Part shown: positions 9,796 through 18,148 of the stretch, piece by piece
How the letters are laid out: each line of letters opens with the position of its first letter
Numbering within the stretch: the stretch's first letter is position 1
Assembly: GCF_028282265.1 (NCBI RefSeq)
Contig: NZ_JANQIH010000151.1
Span: 1-39,425, forward strand
Origin: Allomuricauda sp.
GTDB lineage: Bacteria; Bacteroidota; Bacteroidia; Flavobacteriales; Flavobacteriaceae
Direction of reading: 5' to 3'
DNA length: 39,425 nucleotides
The notes under the pieces: model-generated
The model's database searches: none
Told to the model about the DNA's origin: nothing
Seen by the model: the letters and a program-made list of their open reading frames with translations, nothing else
Translations under genes and position numbers: made by a program

Positions 9796-9877
9796 TACCT
9801 TGGGTGGGAATCGAACCCACACTCCCGAAAGAACTGCATTTTGAATCCAGCGCGTCTACCAATTCCGCCACCAAGGC
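9796..9877 (-). tRNA. tRNA-Leu (anticodon CAA)
   Basis: RC folds as GCCTTGG TG GCG..CGC G CTGGA TTCAAAA TGCAG (variable arm) GTGGG TTCGATT CCCAC CCAAGGT A; class II variable arm; 3' CCA not encoded; G30-G40 mismatch in the anticodon stem. Confidence 0.88.
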
Positions 9878-9878
9878 A

Positions 9879-10127
9879 TTATTTCAATTTATCTCTAAGT
9901 TTTCGGAGTTTTTCTTTTCCTACTCCAGATTTCCAATACTTTTCCCTTTTTCTGCCCAAATCCCTATTATCACAGTTTTCTGAGTAAATCAATTTAAAAG
10001 GTGCATAGGGTTTAGTTGTTTGCTCCCATCCCCTATTGTGTCTATTAAGCCTTTCTTCCATATTTGATGTCATCCCTACATAAATGTAGTTGAAATCGAA
10101 ACTCGATATGGCATACACAATTATCAA
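9879..10127 (-). CDS. GIY-YIG nuclease family protein
   Basis: 82 aa: MIIVYAISSFDFNYIYVGMTSNMEERLNRHNRG...RKREKYWKSGVGKEKLRKLRDKLK; GIY-YIG-type core (VYAI..YIYVG, R/H, E). TTG start; an in-frame TGA lies just upstream; stop codon ends 1 nt before the tRNA 5' end. Confidence 0.85.
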   Translation of the reverse strand: MIIVYAISSFDFNYIYVGMTSNMEERLNRHNRGWEQTTKPYAPFKLIYSENCDNRDLGRKREKYWKSGVGKEKLRKLRDKLK

Positions 10128-10144
10128 AACAATATTTCAGCGCG

Positions 10145-10164
10145 CCTGCCTGTCGGCAGACAGG
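10145..10164. repeat. Short palindromic insertion 1 (CCTGCCTGTCGGCAGACAGG)
   Basis: Hairpin CCTG-C-CTG-TCGG-CAG-A-CAGG interrupting the tRNA-Leu fragment. Confidence 0.8.
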
Positions 10165-10178
10165 TCTACCAATTCCGC

Positions 10179-10197
10179 CCTGCCTACCGCAGGCAGG
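10179..10197. repeat. Short palindromic insertion 2 (CCTGCCTACCGCAGGCAGG)
   Basis: Perfect 7-bp arms CCTGCCT/AGGCAGG with 5-nt loop; sequence-related to insertion 1; interrupts the same tRNA fragment. Confidence 0.8.
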
Positions 10198-10239
10198 CAC
10201 CAAGGCTTTTGAGAGGTCCTCATTTTTTAAATGGGACTG

Positions 10240-10267
10240 CAAAGCTAAAAAATAATTTCATTTACAA
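10240..10267 (-). promoter_or_regulatory. Bacteroidota sigma-A-type promoter (TTG-N17-TAGCTTTG) upstream of the tRNA-Leu fragment
   Basis: Minus strand TTG (10267-10265), 17-nt spacer, TAGCTTTG (10247-10240), matching TTG/TAnnTTTG. Confidence 0.65.
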
Positions 10268-10311
10268 CCAAAAATACCTTCCTTTATCCTTTAGCAACCC
10301 GAATTAATTTT

Positions 10312-10319
10312 TAAATTTG
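10312..10319 (+). promoter_or_regulatory. Putative -7 box (TAAATTTG) for prs
   Basis: Matches TAnnTTTG, about 50 bp upstream of prs; no clear -33 element. Confidence 0.45.
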
Positions 10320-10370
10320 CACCTCTTTTGAAAAAAAGTGATTTAAAGCGCTATCCAACAAGAGATTGCA

Positions 10371-11312
10371 ATGCCGTACCAAGTACCAGAACCTAAAATA
10401 TTCGCTTGCACCCAAAGTACCACCTTGGGAGAAAAAATCGCCGAATTCTATGGAGCTGATTTGGGGAAAGTACATTTCTCAAGGTATAGTGATGGGGAGT
10501 TTCAACCTTCGTTTGAGGAATCTATACGGGGAGCCCGAATTTTCATAATAGGCTCGACCCATCCTGGACCTGAGAATTTAATGGAAATGTTGCTGATGCT
10601 TGATGCGGCAAAAAGAGCATCTGCCCGTCACATTACTGCCGTAATGCCATATTTCGGATGGGCAAGGCAAGATAGAAAAGATAAGCCCCGTGTTCCGATA
10701 GCCGCTAAATTGGTAGCCAAAATGCTGGAGACAGCAGGTGCTACACGGATTATTACCATGGACTTGCACGCCGACCAAATTCAAGGATTTTTCGAAAAAC
10801 CGGTTGATCACCTATTTGCATCGACCTTGTTTTTGCCCTATTTGAAGGAGCTTAATTTAAAAAACCTGTGTATTGCATCACCGGATATGGGAGGTTCAAA
10901 AAGGGCCTACGCGTATTCAAAAGCGTTGGAAAGTGATGTTGTCATTTGTTACAAACAACGTGCTAAAGCCAATGTCATTGACCACATGGAACTTATCGGA
11001 GAGGTGAAAGGAAAGAACGTAGTTCTTGTTGATGACATGGTCGATACAGCTGGAACATTGACCAAAGCGGCTGATTTGATGATGGAACGCGGCGCTGAAA
11101 GTGTCAGGGCCATCACAACACATGGACTGTTGTCTGGAAACGCGTTTGAAAAAATAGAAAATTCAAAGTTGAAGGAGCTCATTGTAACGGATTCTATTCC
11201 GGCTGCCGTGGAGCACCAAAAAGTAAAGGTATTGAGTTGTGCAGAACTGTTTTCCGACGTTATGCACCGTGTTCACCATAACACCTCAATTTCCTCTAAG
11301 TTTTTAATGTAA
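10371..11312 (+). CDS. prs: Ribose-phosphate pyrophosphokinase
   Basis: ARQDRKDKPRVPIAAKLVAKMLETAGATRIITMDLHADQIQGFF and VLVDDMVDTAGTLTKAADLM PRPP-binding motif. Confidence 0.95.
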   Translation: MPYQVPEPKIFACTQSTTLGEKIAEFYGADLGKVHFSRYSDGEFQPSFEESIRGARIFIIGSTHPGPENLMEMLLMLDAAKRASARHITAVMPYFGWARQDRKDKPRVPIAAKLVAKMLETAGATRIITMDLHADQIQGFFEKPVDHLFASTLFLPYLKELNLKNLCIASPDMGGSKRAYAYSKALESDVVICYKQRAKANVIDHMELIGEVKGKNVVLVDDMVDTAGTLTKAADLMMERGAESVRAITTHGLLSGNAFEKIENSKLKELIVTDSIPAAVEHQKVKVLSCAELFSDVMHRVHHNTSISSKFLM

Positions 11313-11327
11313 TTTTTAAATATAATA

Positions 11328-11981
11328 ATGAAGTCAATTACAATCAAAGGATCCCAAAGAGAAAGCGTAGGCAAGGTTTCGACCAAGGCCTTACGTAATG
11401 CTGGAAAGGTCCCTTGCGTGCTATACGGAGGGGAAAAGCCATTGCACTTTTCAGCAGATGAACTTGCGTTTAAAAATCTGGTGTATACCCCAAACGCATA
11501 CACAGCCGTAATTGAGCTGGAAGATGGAACAAAGTTGGAAGCGGTTATGCAGGATATTCAGTTCCACCCTGTTACCGATAAAATTCTTCATGTAGATTTT
11601 TATCAATTGTTTAAGGACAAGCCTGTGACCATGAATATCCCGGTTCGCTTGGAAGGAAACTCCCCAGGTGTTCGTAATGGTGGTAGGTTGCTGTTTAGAA
11701 AGCGTAAGCTTTCCATTAAAGCCTTACCAGATTTGTTGCCTGATTTTATCACTGTAGATATTTCAAAGCTTAGAATTGGAGGTACAATTCCTGTAGAAAC
11801 CCTTTTGAGCGATGATTATACCATCCTACATCCTGACAGCACCGCTGTTGTACAGGTGAAAGCATCAAGAACATCTGTTGATGATGTAGAAGACGAAGAA
11901 GAAGAGGAAGAAGGAGCAGATACCGAAGCTACTGCGGTTGAAGGTACTGCCGAGGCACCAGCGGCTGAAGCTACCGAATAA
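11328..11981 (+). CDS. rplY: 50S ribosomal protein L25/general stress protein Ctc
   Basis: [34 protein letters not shown]...[14 protein letters not shown]; acidic Glu-rich C-terminal tail. Confidence 0.93.
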   Translation: MKSITIKGSQRESVGKVSTKALRNAGKVPCVLYGGEKPLHFSADELAFKNLVYTPNAYTAVIELEDGTKLEAVMQDIQFHPVTDKILHVDFYQLFKDKPVTMNIPVRLEGNSPGVRNGGRLLFRKRKLSIKALPDLLPDFITVDISKLRIGGTIPVETLLSDDYTILHPDSTAVVQVKASRTSVDDVEDEEEEEEGADTEATAVEGTAEAPAAEATE

Positions 11982-12002
11982 ACCTTCTTAACAAAGCAAC
12001 AT

Positions 12003-12050
12003 AAAAGCATCCCTTTATCCCATTTTGGGGTTTGGGATGCTTTTGTATTT
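12003..12050 (+). terminator. Rho-independent terminator after L25
   Basis: AAAAGCATCCC (12003-12013) / GGGATGCTTTT (12034-12044) followed by a T-rich tract. Confidence 0.75.
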
Positions 12051-12072
12051 TTGGCCAAAAGGCAATAAGTCC

Positions 12073-12702
12073 ATGTTTAAAATCCTCAGGGCGCTTTTTG
12101 GCTCTTCCCCATATAAGTTAAACGAAAATGACCGCATGAAGAAGTTTCTTATCGTAGGCCTCGGAAACATAGGCTCCCAATATCAAGAAACCCGTCATAA
12201 TATCGGTTTTAAGATATTGGATTTCCTTTCAGGTCAGGAAGGATTTGTCTTTGATACTGACAAACTTGGTGATGTCGCCACTTTTAAGCATAAAGGCAAA
12301 AGCATACTTTGTTTGAAACCTTCCACCTATATGAACTTAAGTGGAAAAGCTGTAAAATACTGGTTGGAAAAAGAGAAAATTCCGCTGGAAAATCTTCTAA
12401 TAATTACAGATGACATTAATCTTCCTTATGGAACCCTCCGGCTAAAGACCAAAGGTAGTGATGGGGGTCATAATGGTTTAAAAGACATTCAGAACGTATT
12501 GCTGACCTCCCAATACAACCGTTTTCGGTTCGGTGTCGGTTCTGATTTCAGCAAAGGAAGACAAGTGGACTACGTGTTAGGCAAATGGAGCGCAGAGGAG
12601 GAGAATTTGATGCCTGAAAGACTTTCCAAAGCCACCGACCTTATTCGTTCATTTATCTTTGCCGGTGTAAAAAACACCATGAATCAATTCAACAATACTT
12701 GA
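12073..12702 (+). CDS. pth: Peptidyl-tRNA hydrolase
   Basis: FLIVGLGNIGSQYQETRHNIGFKILD, STYMNLSGKAV, DDINLPYGTLRLKTKGSDGGHNGLKDI. Start at MFKILRALF (12073) or MKKFLIV (12136). Confidence 0.93.
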   Translation: MFKILRALFGSSPYKLNENDRMKKFLIVGLGNIGSQYQETRHNIGFKILDFLSGQEGFVFDTDKLGDVATFKHKGKSILCLKPSTYMNLSGKAVKYWLEKEKIPLENLLIITDDINLPYGTLRLKTKGSDGGHNGLKDIQNVLLTSQYNRFRFGVGSDFSKGRQVDYVLGKWSAEEENLMPERLSKATDLIRSFIFAGVKNTMNQFNNT

Positions 12703-12703
12703 T

Positions 12704-13390
12704 TCAGAATACCCTAAACTCGAACACCCCAGAATCGGAACGATTTCCTTCACCGTCAGTGGTAACCACCCTCCAGTAGTAAATTGTGTTGGATTGAACA
12801 CTAACTGCCAACTCTCTGGTGAGCCCATCTAAATTGGCTTCGGAAGTCAAAGGCGGATTCTGATCAGAGAAAAACACTTCGTAAGAGACAATGTCATTTT
12901 CGACATCGGCCCCTATCCACTCCAAAATTACTTCGTTTGAAACACTCTTTTGGACCGTGGAGCCCGAAACCGGCCGGACAAGCTGTGCTGGAAAGGGGGG
13001 ATACGTGGTTTGCGAACCTGCATTGTAAAACAGCCATACTTCACTAACGGTTTGACCAGAATTTGGGTTTATAGAAGTAACGGTCCATGAATAGGGCGTG
13101 CCCTTATTAATAGACAAACTTGCTGAAGTTGATGTTGTAGTTATGGTTTGCGCGGAGTTTGTATTCAAATTAACTGCGCTCAGAAGATAACTTTCCGTAT
13201 TTGAGGAAGCCCCCCATTCAAAGGTGACCTGACTTAACTCTTCGCTTAGACTTTCACCTGTTGTGCATTCTGAGTTCTGTAAAGGAAAAACCAATTGAGC
13301 CGCACCAGGTGCCGCAGGCGAATCATCACCACCCCCGCAGGAAGACAAAAGACCCAAAAACGTTATGAAACACCAAAAATGCCTTGTCAT
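12704..13390 (-). CDS. Lipoprotein with fibronectin-III-like segments
   Basis: Lipobox LLSSC followed by GGGDD; FnIII-like VILEWIGADVENDIVSYEVFFSDQNPP..YYWRVVTTDGEGN; ATGA overlap with the upstream metalloprotease. Confidence 0.75.
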   Translation of the reverse strand: MTRHFWCFITFLGLLSSCGGGDDSPAAPGAAQLVFPLQNSECTTGESLSEELSQVTFEWGASSNTESYLLSAVNLNTNSAQTITTTSTSASLSINKGTPYSWTVTSINPNSGQTVSEVWLFYNAGSQTTYPPFPAQLVRPVSGSTVQKSVSNEVILEWIGADVENDIVSYEVFFSDQNPPLTSEANLDGLTRELAVSVQSNTIYYWRVVTTDGEGNRSDSGVFEFRVF

Positions 13391-16300
13391 CTTTTGATCA
13401 TTTTAAATTCTTTATTGATTTGGGCACCCCTTACCCTCATATAATAAGCACCAGGGGGTAGGGCCGAAAAATCCATTTCAAGCTCATTTCCACTAACCGT
13501 TTTAGATTCCGTAAGAACAAGTCTACCGTCCGTGGAAAAAACCTGAATATCAACGTTTCCTATTTCACTGCCAATAAAAATTTTGGTATTTGCCCCAACA
13601 GGATTGGGATAAAGAATTCCATCCAAGGATAGACGGAAAGTGCTTTCAAACACCCCTTGGCATGGAAGGTTCGTAAACACTTTTAGTGTGTTCAAACCTT
13701 CTTTTAGGTCTACCTGAAAATTTGACTCTTGAGTTTGCTGCACCAGACCATTAAGCTCAACATTGTACAGACTGCCTCCTTGCATGGTTAACAGAACAGC
13801 CCCTTCTTGTTGAACTGCGGAAACGCTAAGGCCCTCGGGCTCTGAAATAATGATATCGAAACAAGTTTCCTTGTAGGTGATTGAACCATCAGTTGCTACT
13901 ATGCAAAGGGAATATGTTCCGGCAGTCAAATTTTGATAGGTGTGGGTATCGTTAAAATTTGCATCAATTGAATTTCTAGCTCCATCCAGTGTAGCGGTAT
14001 AAGCCAAAGCTGTATTAGTTGTTGATATTGCAATGGACCCATCATTACTTGCTCTACAAGACTCACTTTGAATCTCCACCAAAAAATTATCAGTTGGGAG
14101 ACGATTGACCGGACATCCACTGGTATCCACCTCAACACCTAAAGGAGTACCCAAACAAAGATCATCACCATCATCAAAAACACCATCTCCATCAGCATCA
14201 GGCCTAAGTGTCCCCTCAACACAGATTTGCAGGGAAAAATCAACCAAAGAACCCCCATCTCCCGCAGCGGTATCCTGAATTTCAAGGGTCCATTCCCCCA
14301 AGGAAGACTCCCCCTTGAATATATCGAAAACCCCAACTGGACGAACAGTTCCAGAGATAGCTGGATTATTGGAACACGATATTTCAGAAGCCCCATCCTC
14401 AAAAACTGCATTGACATCATCAAACTCTCCACAAGTGTTGGAAAGAATTATGTTCTCAGTCCCAGAAGGCGAAATAAGTCTTACAACTAAATCGCCCAAG
14501 AAGGTATGTTCCAAGTTCATGGAGAGGCTTACATCAGAAACACTAAAGTCTTCAGGTACCGTTACTGTGGTAGAAACCGTATTTGGCGTTGATGAAGCTA
14601 TTGTCAATGGTAACCCAATGGGAACATAGCTTCTACAATCCACATTGATTGTTGTAAAACTTAATGGCGTACTAAAAGAGCCCGAACCACAGCCGTTACT
14701 TGGGCGAACCCTCCAAAAATATGGTGTCGCCGCATTCAAATTTGAAGGTGTGTACGAGCTAAGCGGAAGAGTTGCCGACTCCACAATATTCGAAAAGCCA
14801 GCATCCGTTGCTATTTCAATATCGTAACTAGGGTACCAGGAATTTTCCTCCCAGCTGAATTCTGCTCCAAGGGAAACATTGGTTTGCCCATTTGATGGAG
14901 AAGTCAATACTATGTCTGCAAAATTACTATCAAGAATAGCCAAATTTATGATGATCTCCTTTGTCTCTGAGGCCGACGTTGAGGTAATAGTAACAGGATA
15001 GATTCCAGGTGACACTGCATTGGTGTCCGAAATGGTAAGTTCAACGGAAGTATCGTCAGCGCTGGCCTGTGTGGGAGAAAAGGAAGTTCCTAAACCCACG
15101 GGAGCATTTACCGAAAAGGTGGATGTTTCACTAAATTCTGCAAAGGTTTGATACGTAAATGGAATTATGATATTACTTGGCTGGCATACTTCAAAATTCA
15201 ACTCATCAAAGTTCAAAACCACCGGCGATTCTTGAATCGTAAAATTCGAAGAGTTCACTGCAAAGAAAACATTATCGCCTGCTTTGACCATGATTCGAGC
15301 CACAGCAGTGGCATTGCCTGGTAATTGAACCTCCGTACTACCATCGTTGGGAGTTCCTTGCACCAATGTTATCGGAAAGGTGTTTCCCCCATCAACACTT
15401 AAAAAAATGTCAACAGTTTGCGCATTTATAGGGGAAGTATTAGTATTTGCCACGTCCCAAGTAACTTCTTGTATGCTCCCTGCTTCATAAGTTTCGCTTG
15501 ACTGCTGGGAGGTCACAATAAAGGGTCCCGCCGTGTCTAAAACACTTACTGTTAAAATATCGGACACCACCTGCCCCCCACCAGTAGCATTGTCTCGAAC
15601 AGTTAAGGCAAAGTTGAAGTCCTTACGAATATTTGAAACCGTTTCCCAAGCACTGCTCAAACCCGGATTGACCTGGGTTAAATTCCCTTGGGCGACTTCA
15701 GACAAACGAGGAAAATACCTTGTAGGTTCAATTGAAGGAGGTAAAGATCTAAAGTTGGCCCCGACTGGATTTTCTGGACCAAAAACATTAAAGGGAACTA
15801 TTCCATCATCGATTTGTTCCCAAGTATAGGTAAGAATATCGGCCACATCATTATCGGAAGCAACGCCTTCAAGTACAAATGCCGTTCCTATGGGAATTGA
15901 ATAATCCCCAACTGGTGTTACTACGGGAGGTTGATTGGTCAAGGCAGACGTCTCCCCGCAAACTATTGTAGATAAATAGTTTCTTATTTGTAATATGCTG
16001 TTGTAGTGATAATAGTCATCACCATCGGGTTCGACATTGTTATTCCCTGTGATACCAGCATACCCCATGATTGTCGTACCACTACCCGGTTCGGCTTGTA
16101 CTCCACTGGCCTCAGATATTTCGTTCCAAGACCAGGTATGGTTAGCTCCAAATTGGTGACCAAGCTCATGGGCGACATAATCTAAATCGAAGTTATCTCC
16201 AGAAGGTTCAAAAGCCGAAGCAAACGCCCTTCCTTTTAGACCGTCCCTACAAACTGTTCCAATACCACCCGCATTTCCATTATCTTGGCCTTGGTTCACT

Positions 16301-17166
16301 TTGTTGAACAAGTGACCAACATCATAATTCGCCTCACCTATCTCAGAGGTTAAGGTAGCCTGCACTTCAGAACCCAACGGGCCTCCCATGTAAGGGTCGG
16401 AAGTTGGGTCTGTAAAAATAACAAGGTCATTATTTGCAATCAACTCCAAGGTGACCCCCAAATCCGTTTCAAACACCGCATTAACCCTGGTTAAAGTCTT
16501 ATTTATTTCAGCTAAGGCATCCGCTACGGTCCCTCCATGGTGAACTGTATATTCCCCCGTGGTGGAAACAGCAATCCTAAATTTTCTTAGTATCTGGTCA
16601 TCCACCAATGGCACGATGGTCTTTTCAACCGATTGTTGTATTTTTTCAGTTTCGCAGGCAAACGCTTGCTTGACCGAAGCAGCGCTTCTATCATAAATCA
16701 CGTAAGACCCCTTTCTATTGGAAACCGATTCCATAAAGGATGTTTTTCCTCCCTCCAAGGAAACAATCATACTCTGAAGTCCATGGTGCGAACTACTCAA
16801 TTTTACACGATACTTTCCATCAAGGCTTCTTCCCGTGTACGATTTTATTTCCGGATACTTTTTTGCCAAATCTGGATGAAACACAGAGGTTTCTTTAAGT
16901 AGAAAGGGGACAAAATCTCCCTTCGCATGAGGAAGATAAATGACAGTATCGTCCTTACCATTAATAGGTATTTCGTTGAGCTTTTTTTGGAATACGTCTT
17001 CCTGAAGTTCAAACACTTGATGCTTCTTCTTTTCAATATTGGAAAGCGAAGGACTTTTCAATTCAGAGGTAGTTGAAACAACTTGCCAATAATCATTTTG
17101 GGCAAATAAGCAAAAGGAACTAAAAAATATGGAAATTGAAAAAACAAGATGTAATTTAGCTTTCAT
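13387..17166 (-). CDS. Secreted reprolysin-like (M12B) zinc metalloprotease with proprotein-convertase P domain and T9SS type A sorting domain
   Basis: HELGHQFGANHTW zinc motif and TTIMGYAG Met-turn; P domain (LEHTFLGDLVVRLISPSGTENIILSNTCGE..GEWTLEIQDTAAGDGGSLVDFSLQIC); C-terminal LYPNPVGANTKIFI...GAYYMRVRGAQINKEFKMIKR. Confidence 0.92.
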   Translation of the reverse strand: MKAKLHLVFSISIFFSSFCLFAQNDYWQVVSTTSELKSPSLSNIEKKKHQVFELQEDVFQKKLNEIPINGKDDTVIYLPHAKGDFVPFLLKETSVFHPDLAKKYPEIKSYTGRSLDGKYRVKLSSSHHGLQSMIVSLEGGKTSFMESVSNRKGSYVIYDRSAASVKQAFACETEKIQQSVEKTIVPLVDDQILRKFRIAVSTTGEYTVHHGGTVADALAEINKTLTRVNAVFETDLGVTLELIANNDLVIFTDPTSDPYMGGPLGSEVQATLTSEIGEANYDVGHLFNKVNQGQDNGNAGGIGTVCRDGLKGRAFASAFEPSGDNFDLDYVAHELGHQFGANHTWSWNEISEASGVQAEPGSGTTIMGYAGITGNNNVEPDGDDYYHYNSILQIRNYLSTIVCGETSALTNQPPVVTPVGDYSIPIGTAFVLEGVASDNDVADILTYTWEQIDDGIVPFNVFGPENPVGANFRSLPPSIEPTRYFPRLSEVAQGNLTQVNPGLSSAWETVSNIRKDFNFALTVRDNATGGGQVVSDILTVSVLDTAGPFIVTSQQSSETYEAGSIQEVTWDVANTNTSPINAQTVDIFLSVDGGNTFPITLVQGTPNDGSTEVQLPGNATAVARIMVKAGDNVFFAVNSSNFTIQESPVVLNFDELNFEVCQPSNIIIPFTYQTFAEFSETSTFSVNAPVGLGTSFSPTQASADDTSVELTISDTNAVSPGIYPVTITSTSASETKEIIINLAILDSNFADIVLTSPSNGQTNVSLGAEFSWEENSWYPSYDIEIATDAGFSNIVESATLPLSSYTPSNLNAATPYFWRVRPSNGCGSGSFSTPLSFTTINVDCRSYVPIGLPLTIASSTPNTVSTTVTVPEDFSVSDVSLSMNLEHTFLGDLVVRLISPSGTENIILSNTCGEFDDVNAVFEDGASEISCSNNPAISGTVRPVGVFDIFKGESSLGEWTLEIQDTAAGDGGSLVDFSLQICVEGTLRPDADGDGVFDDGDDLCLGTPLGVEVDTSGCPVNRLPTDNFLVEIQSESCRASNDGSIAISTTNTALAYTATLDGARNSIDANFNDTHTYQNLTAGTYSLCIVATDGSITYKETCFDIIISEPEGLSVSAVQQEGAVLLTMQGGSLYNVELNGLVQQTQESNFQVDLKEGLNTLKVFTNLPCQGVFESTFRLSLDGILYPNPVGANTKIFIGSEIGNVDIQVFSTDGRLVLTESKTVSGNELEMDFSALPPGAYYMRVRGAQINKEFKMIKR

Positions 17167-17220
17167 GCATAAGTAGAGTAAGTTAATTCAAAAATAAGCC
17201 TTTTTTAGCATCTCATATTT

Positions 17221-18147
17221 GTGGAGACAATCCAAGGTATTTCTCAATTTAAAAGTCCGTTTCAAACCGCGGTGACCATTGGCACTTTCGACGGCGTCCA
17301 CATTGGCCACGGTAAGATACTGGAACGCCTCATAAATGATGCCAAAACTTCTGGCTTGAAATCTACCGTCCTTACATTTTTCCCTCATCCAAGAATGGTT
17401 TTGCAAAAGGACACGGATATTAAACTCATTAATACGTTGGATGAAAAAAAGCAAATTCTTGAAAGTTTTGGACTTGACTATCTGGTTGTTCATCCCTTTA
17501 CCAAAGCGTTCTCCCGCCTTTCCGCTACCGAATTTGTAAGAGACGTTCTTGTCAACTCATTGAGCACCAAAAAAATAGTAATCGGTTACGACCATAGGTT
17601 CGGGAGGAACCGAAATGCCAACATTCAAGATTTGATTTCGTTTGGAAGCACATTGGATTTTGAGGTTGAAGAAATACCTGCGCAAGAAATCGATGATGTG
17701 TCAGTAAGTTCGACCAAAATCAGAAATGCACTTCTTGAAGGGGACATAAAAACCGCAAATAGCTATCTGAATTACGCTTATATGCTCACTGGGGTTGTAA
17801 AAAAGGGAAAGGGTTTAGGTAAGAAGTTCGGGTTTCCTACGGCAAACCTGCATATTCAAGAAAAGTACAAATTGGTGCCCAAGAACGGAGTCTATGTAAT
17901 CAAAGGAAAAATAAATGGTAAAGAGCACCATGGGATGATGAACATCGGCTACAACCCTACCGTATCGGGCAATGAGAAGAGCATCGAGATTCATTTTTTC
18001 CATTATCAAGGAGACCTCTATGATCAAAAGGTTCAGGTCCATTTATTACATCGTATACGCGATGAGCACAAGTTTGATTCCGTTCAGGAACTTCAGGAAC
18101 AACTAAAAAAAGACCGAGAACATTCATTACAATTAATTGCCAGGTAA
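17221..18147 (+). CDS. ribF: Bifunctional riboflavin kinase/FAD synthetase
   Basis: VTIGTFDGVHIGHGKIL, GYDHRFGRNRNA, SSTKIRNALLEGDI, GFPTANL; GTG start. Confidence 0.93.
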   Translation: METIQGISQFKSPFQTAVTIGTFDGVHIGHGKILERLINDAKTSGLKSTVLTFFPHPRMVLQKDTDIKLINTLDEKKQILESFGLDYLVVHPFTKAFSRLSATEFVRDVLVNSLSTKKIVIGYDHRFGRNRNANIQDLISFGSTLDFEVEEIPAQEIDDVSVSSTKIRNALLEGDIKTANSYLNYAYMLTGVVKKGKGLGKKFGFPTANLHIQEKYKLVPKNGVYVIKGKINGKEHHGMMNIGYNPTVSGNEKSIEIHFFHYQGDLYDQKVQVHLLHRIRDEHKFDSVQELQEQLKKDREHSLQLIAR

Positions 18148-18148
18148 A

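Larger units (their letters stand above)
10138..10206 (-). pseudogene. Partial tRNA-Leu copy (nt 1-29) interrupted by two palindromic insertions
   Basis: RC minus insertions = GCCTTGGTGGCGGAATTGGTAGACGCGCTG, identical to nt 1-29 of the tRNA at 9796-9877; insertions at 10145-10164 and 10179-10197. Confidence 0.85.

Noticed and set aside
10045-10242. 65-aa minus-strand ORF (MQSHLKNEDLSKALVPACGRQGGIGRPVCRQAG...)
   Set aside because: It is a read-through of the tRNA-Leu fragment and the two palindromes, and overlaps the GIY-YIG ORF in another frame; not a real protein.
11889-11930. GA-rich tract in the L25 gene
   Set aside because: Encodes the ordinary acidic C-terminal tail of L25/Ctc proteins.
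17167-17220. Very short (54 bp) divergent promoter region with TATTTG abutting the ribF GTG
   Set aside because: Not an exact TAnnTTTG match and the true start codon is uncertain; insufficient to claim a leaderless promoter.
17188-17493. 101-aa minus-strand ORF
   Set aside because: Antisense to the start of ribF and lacking a recognisable family.
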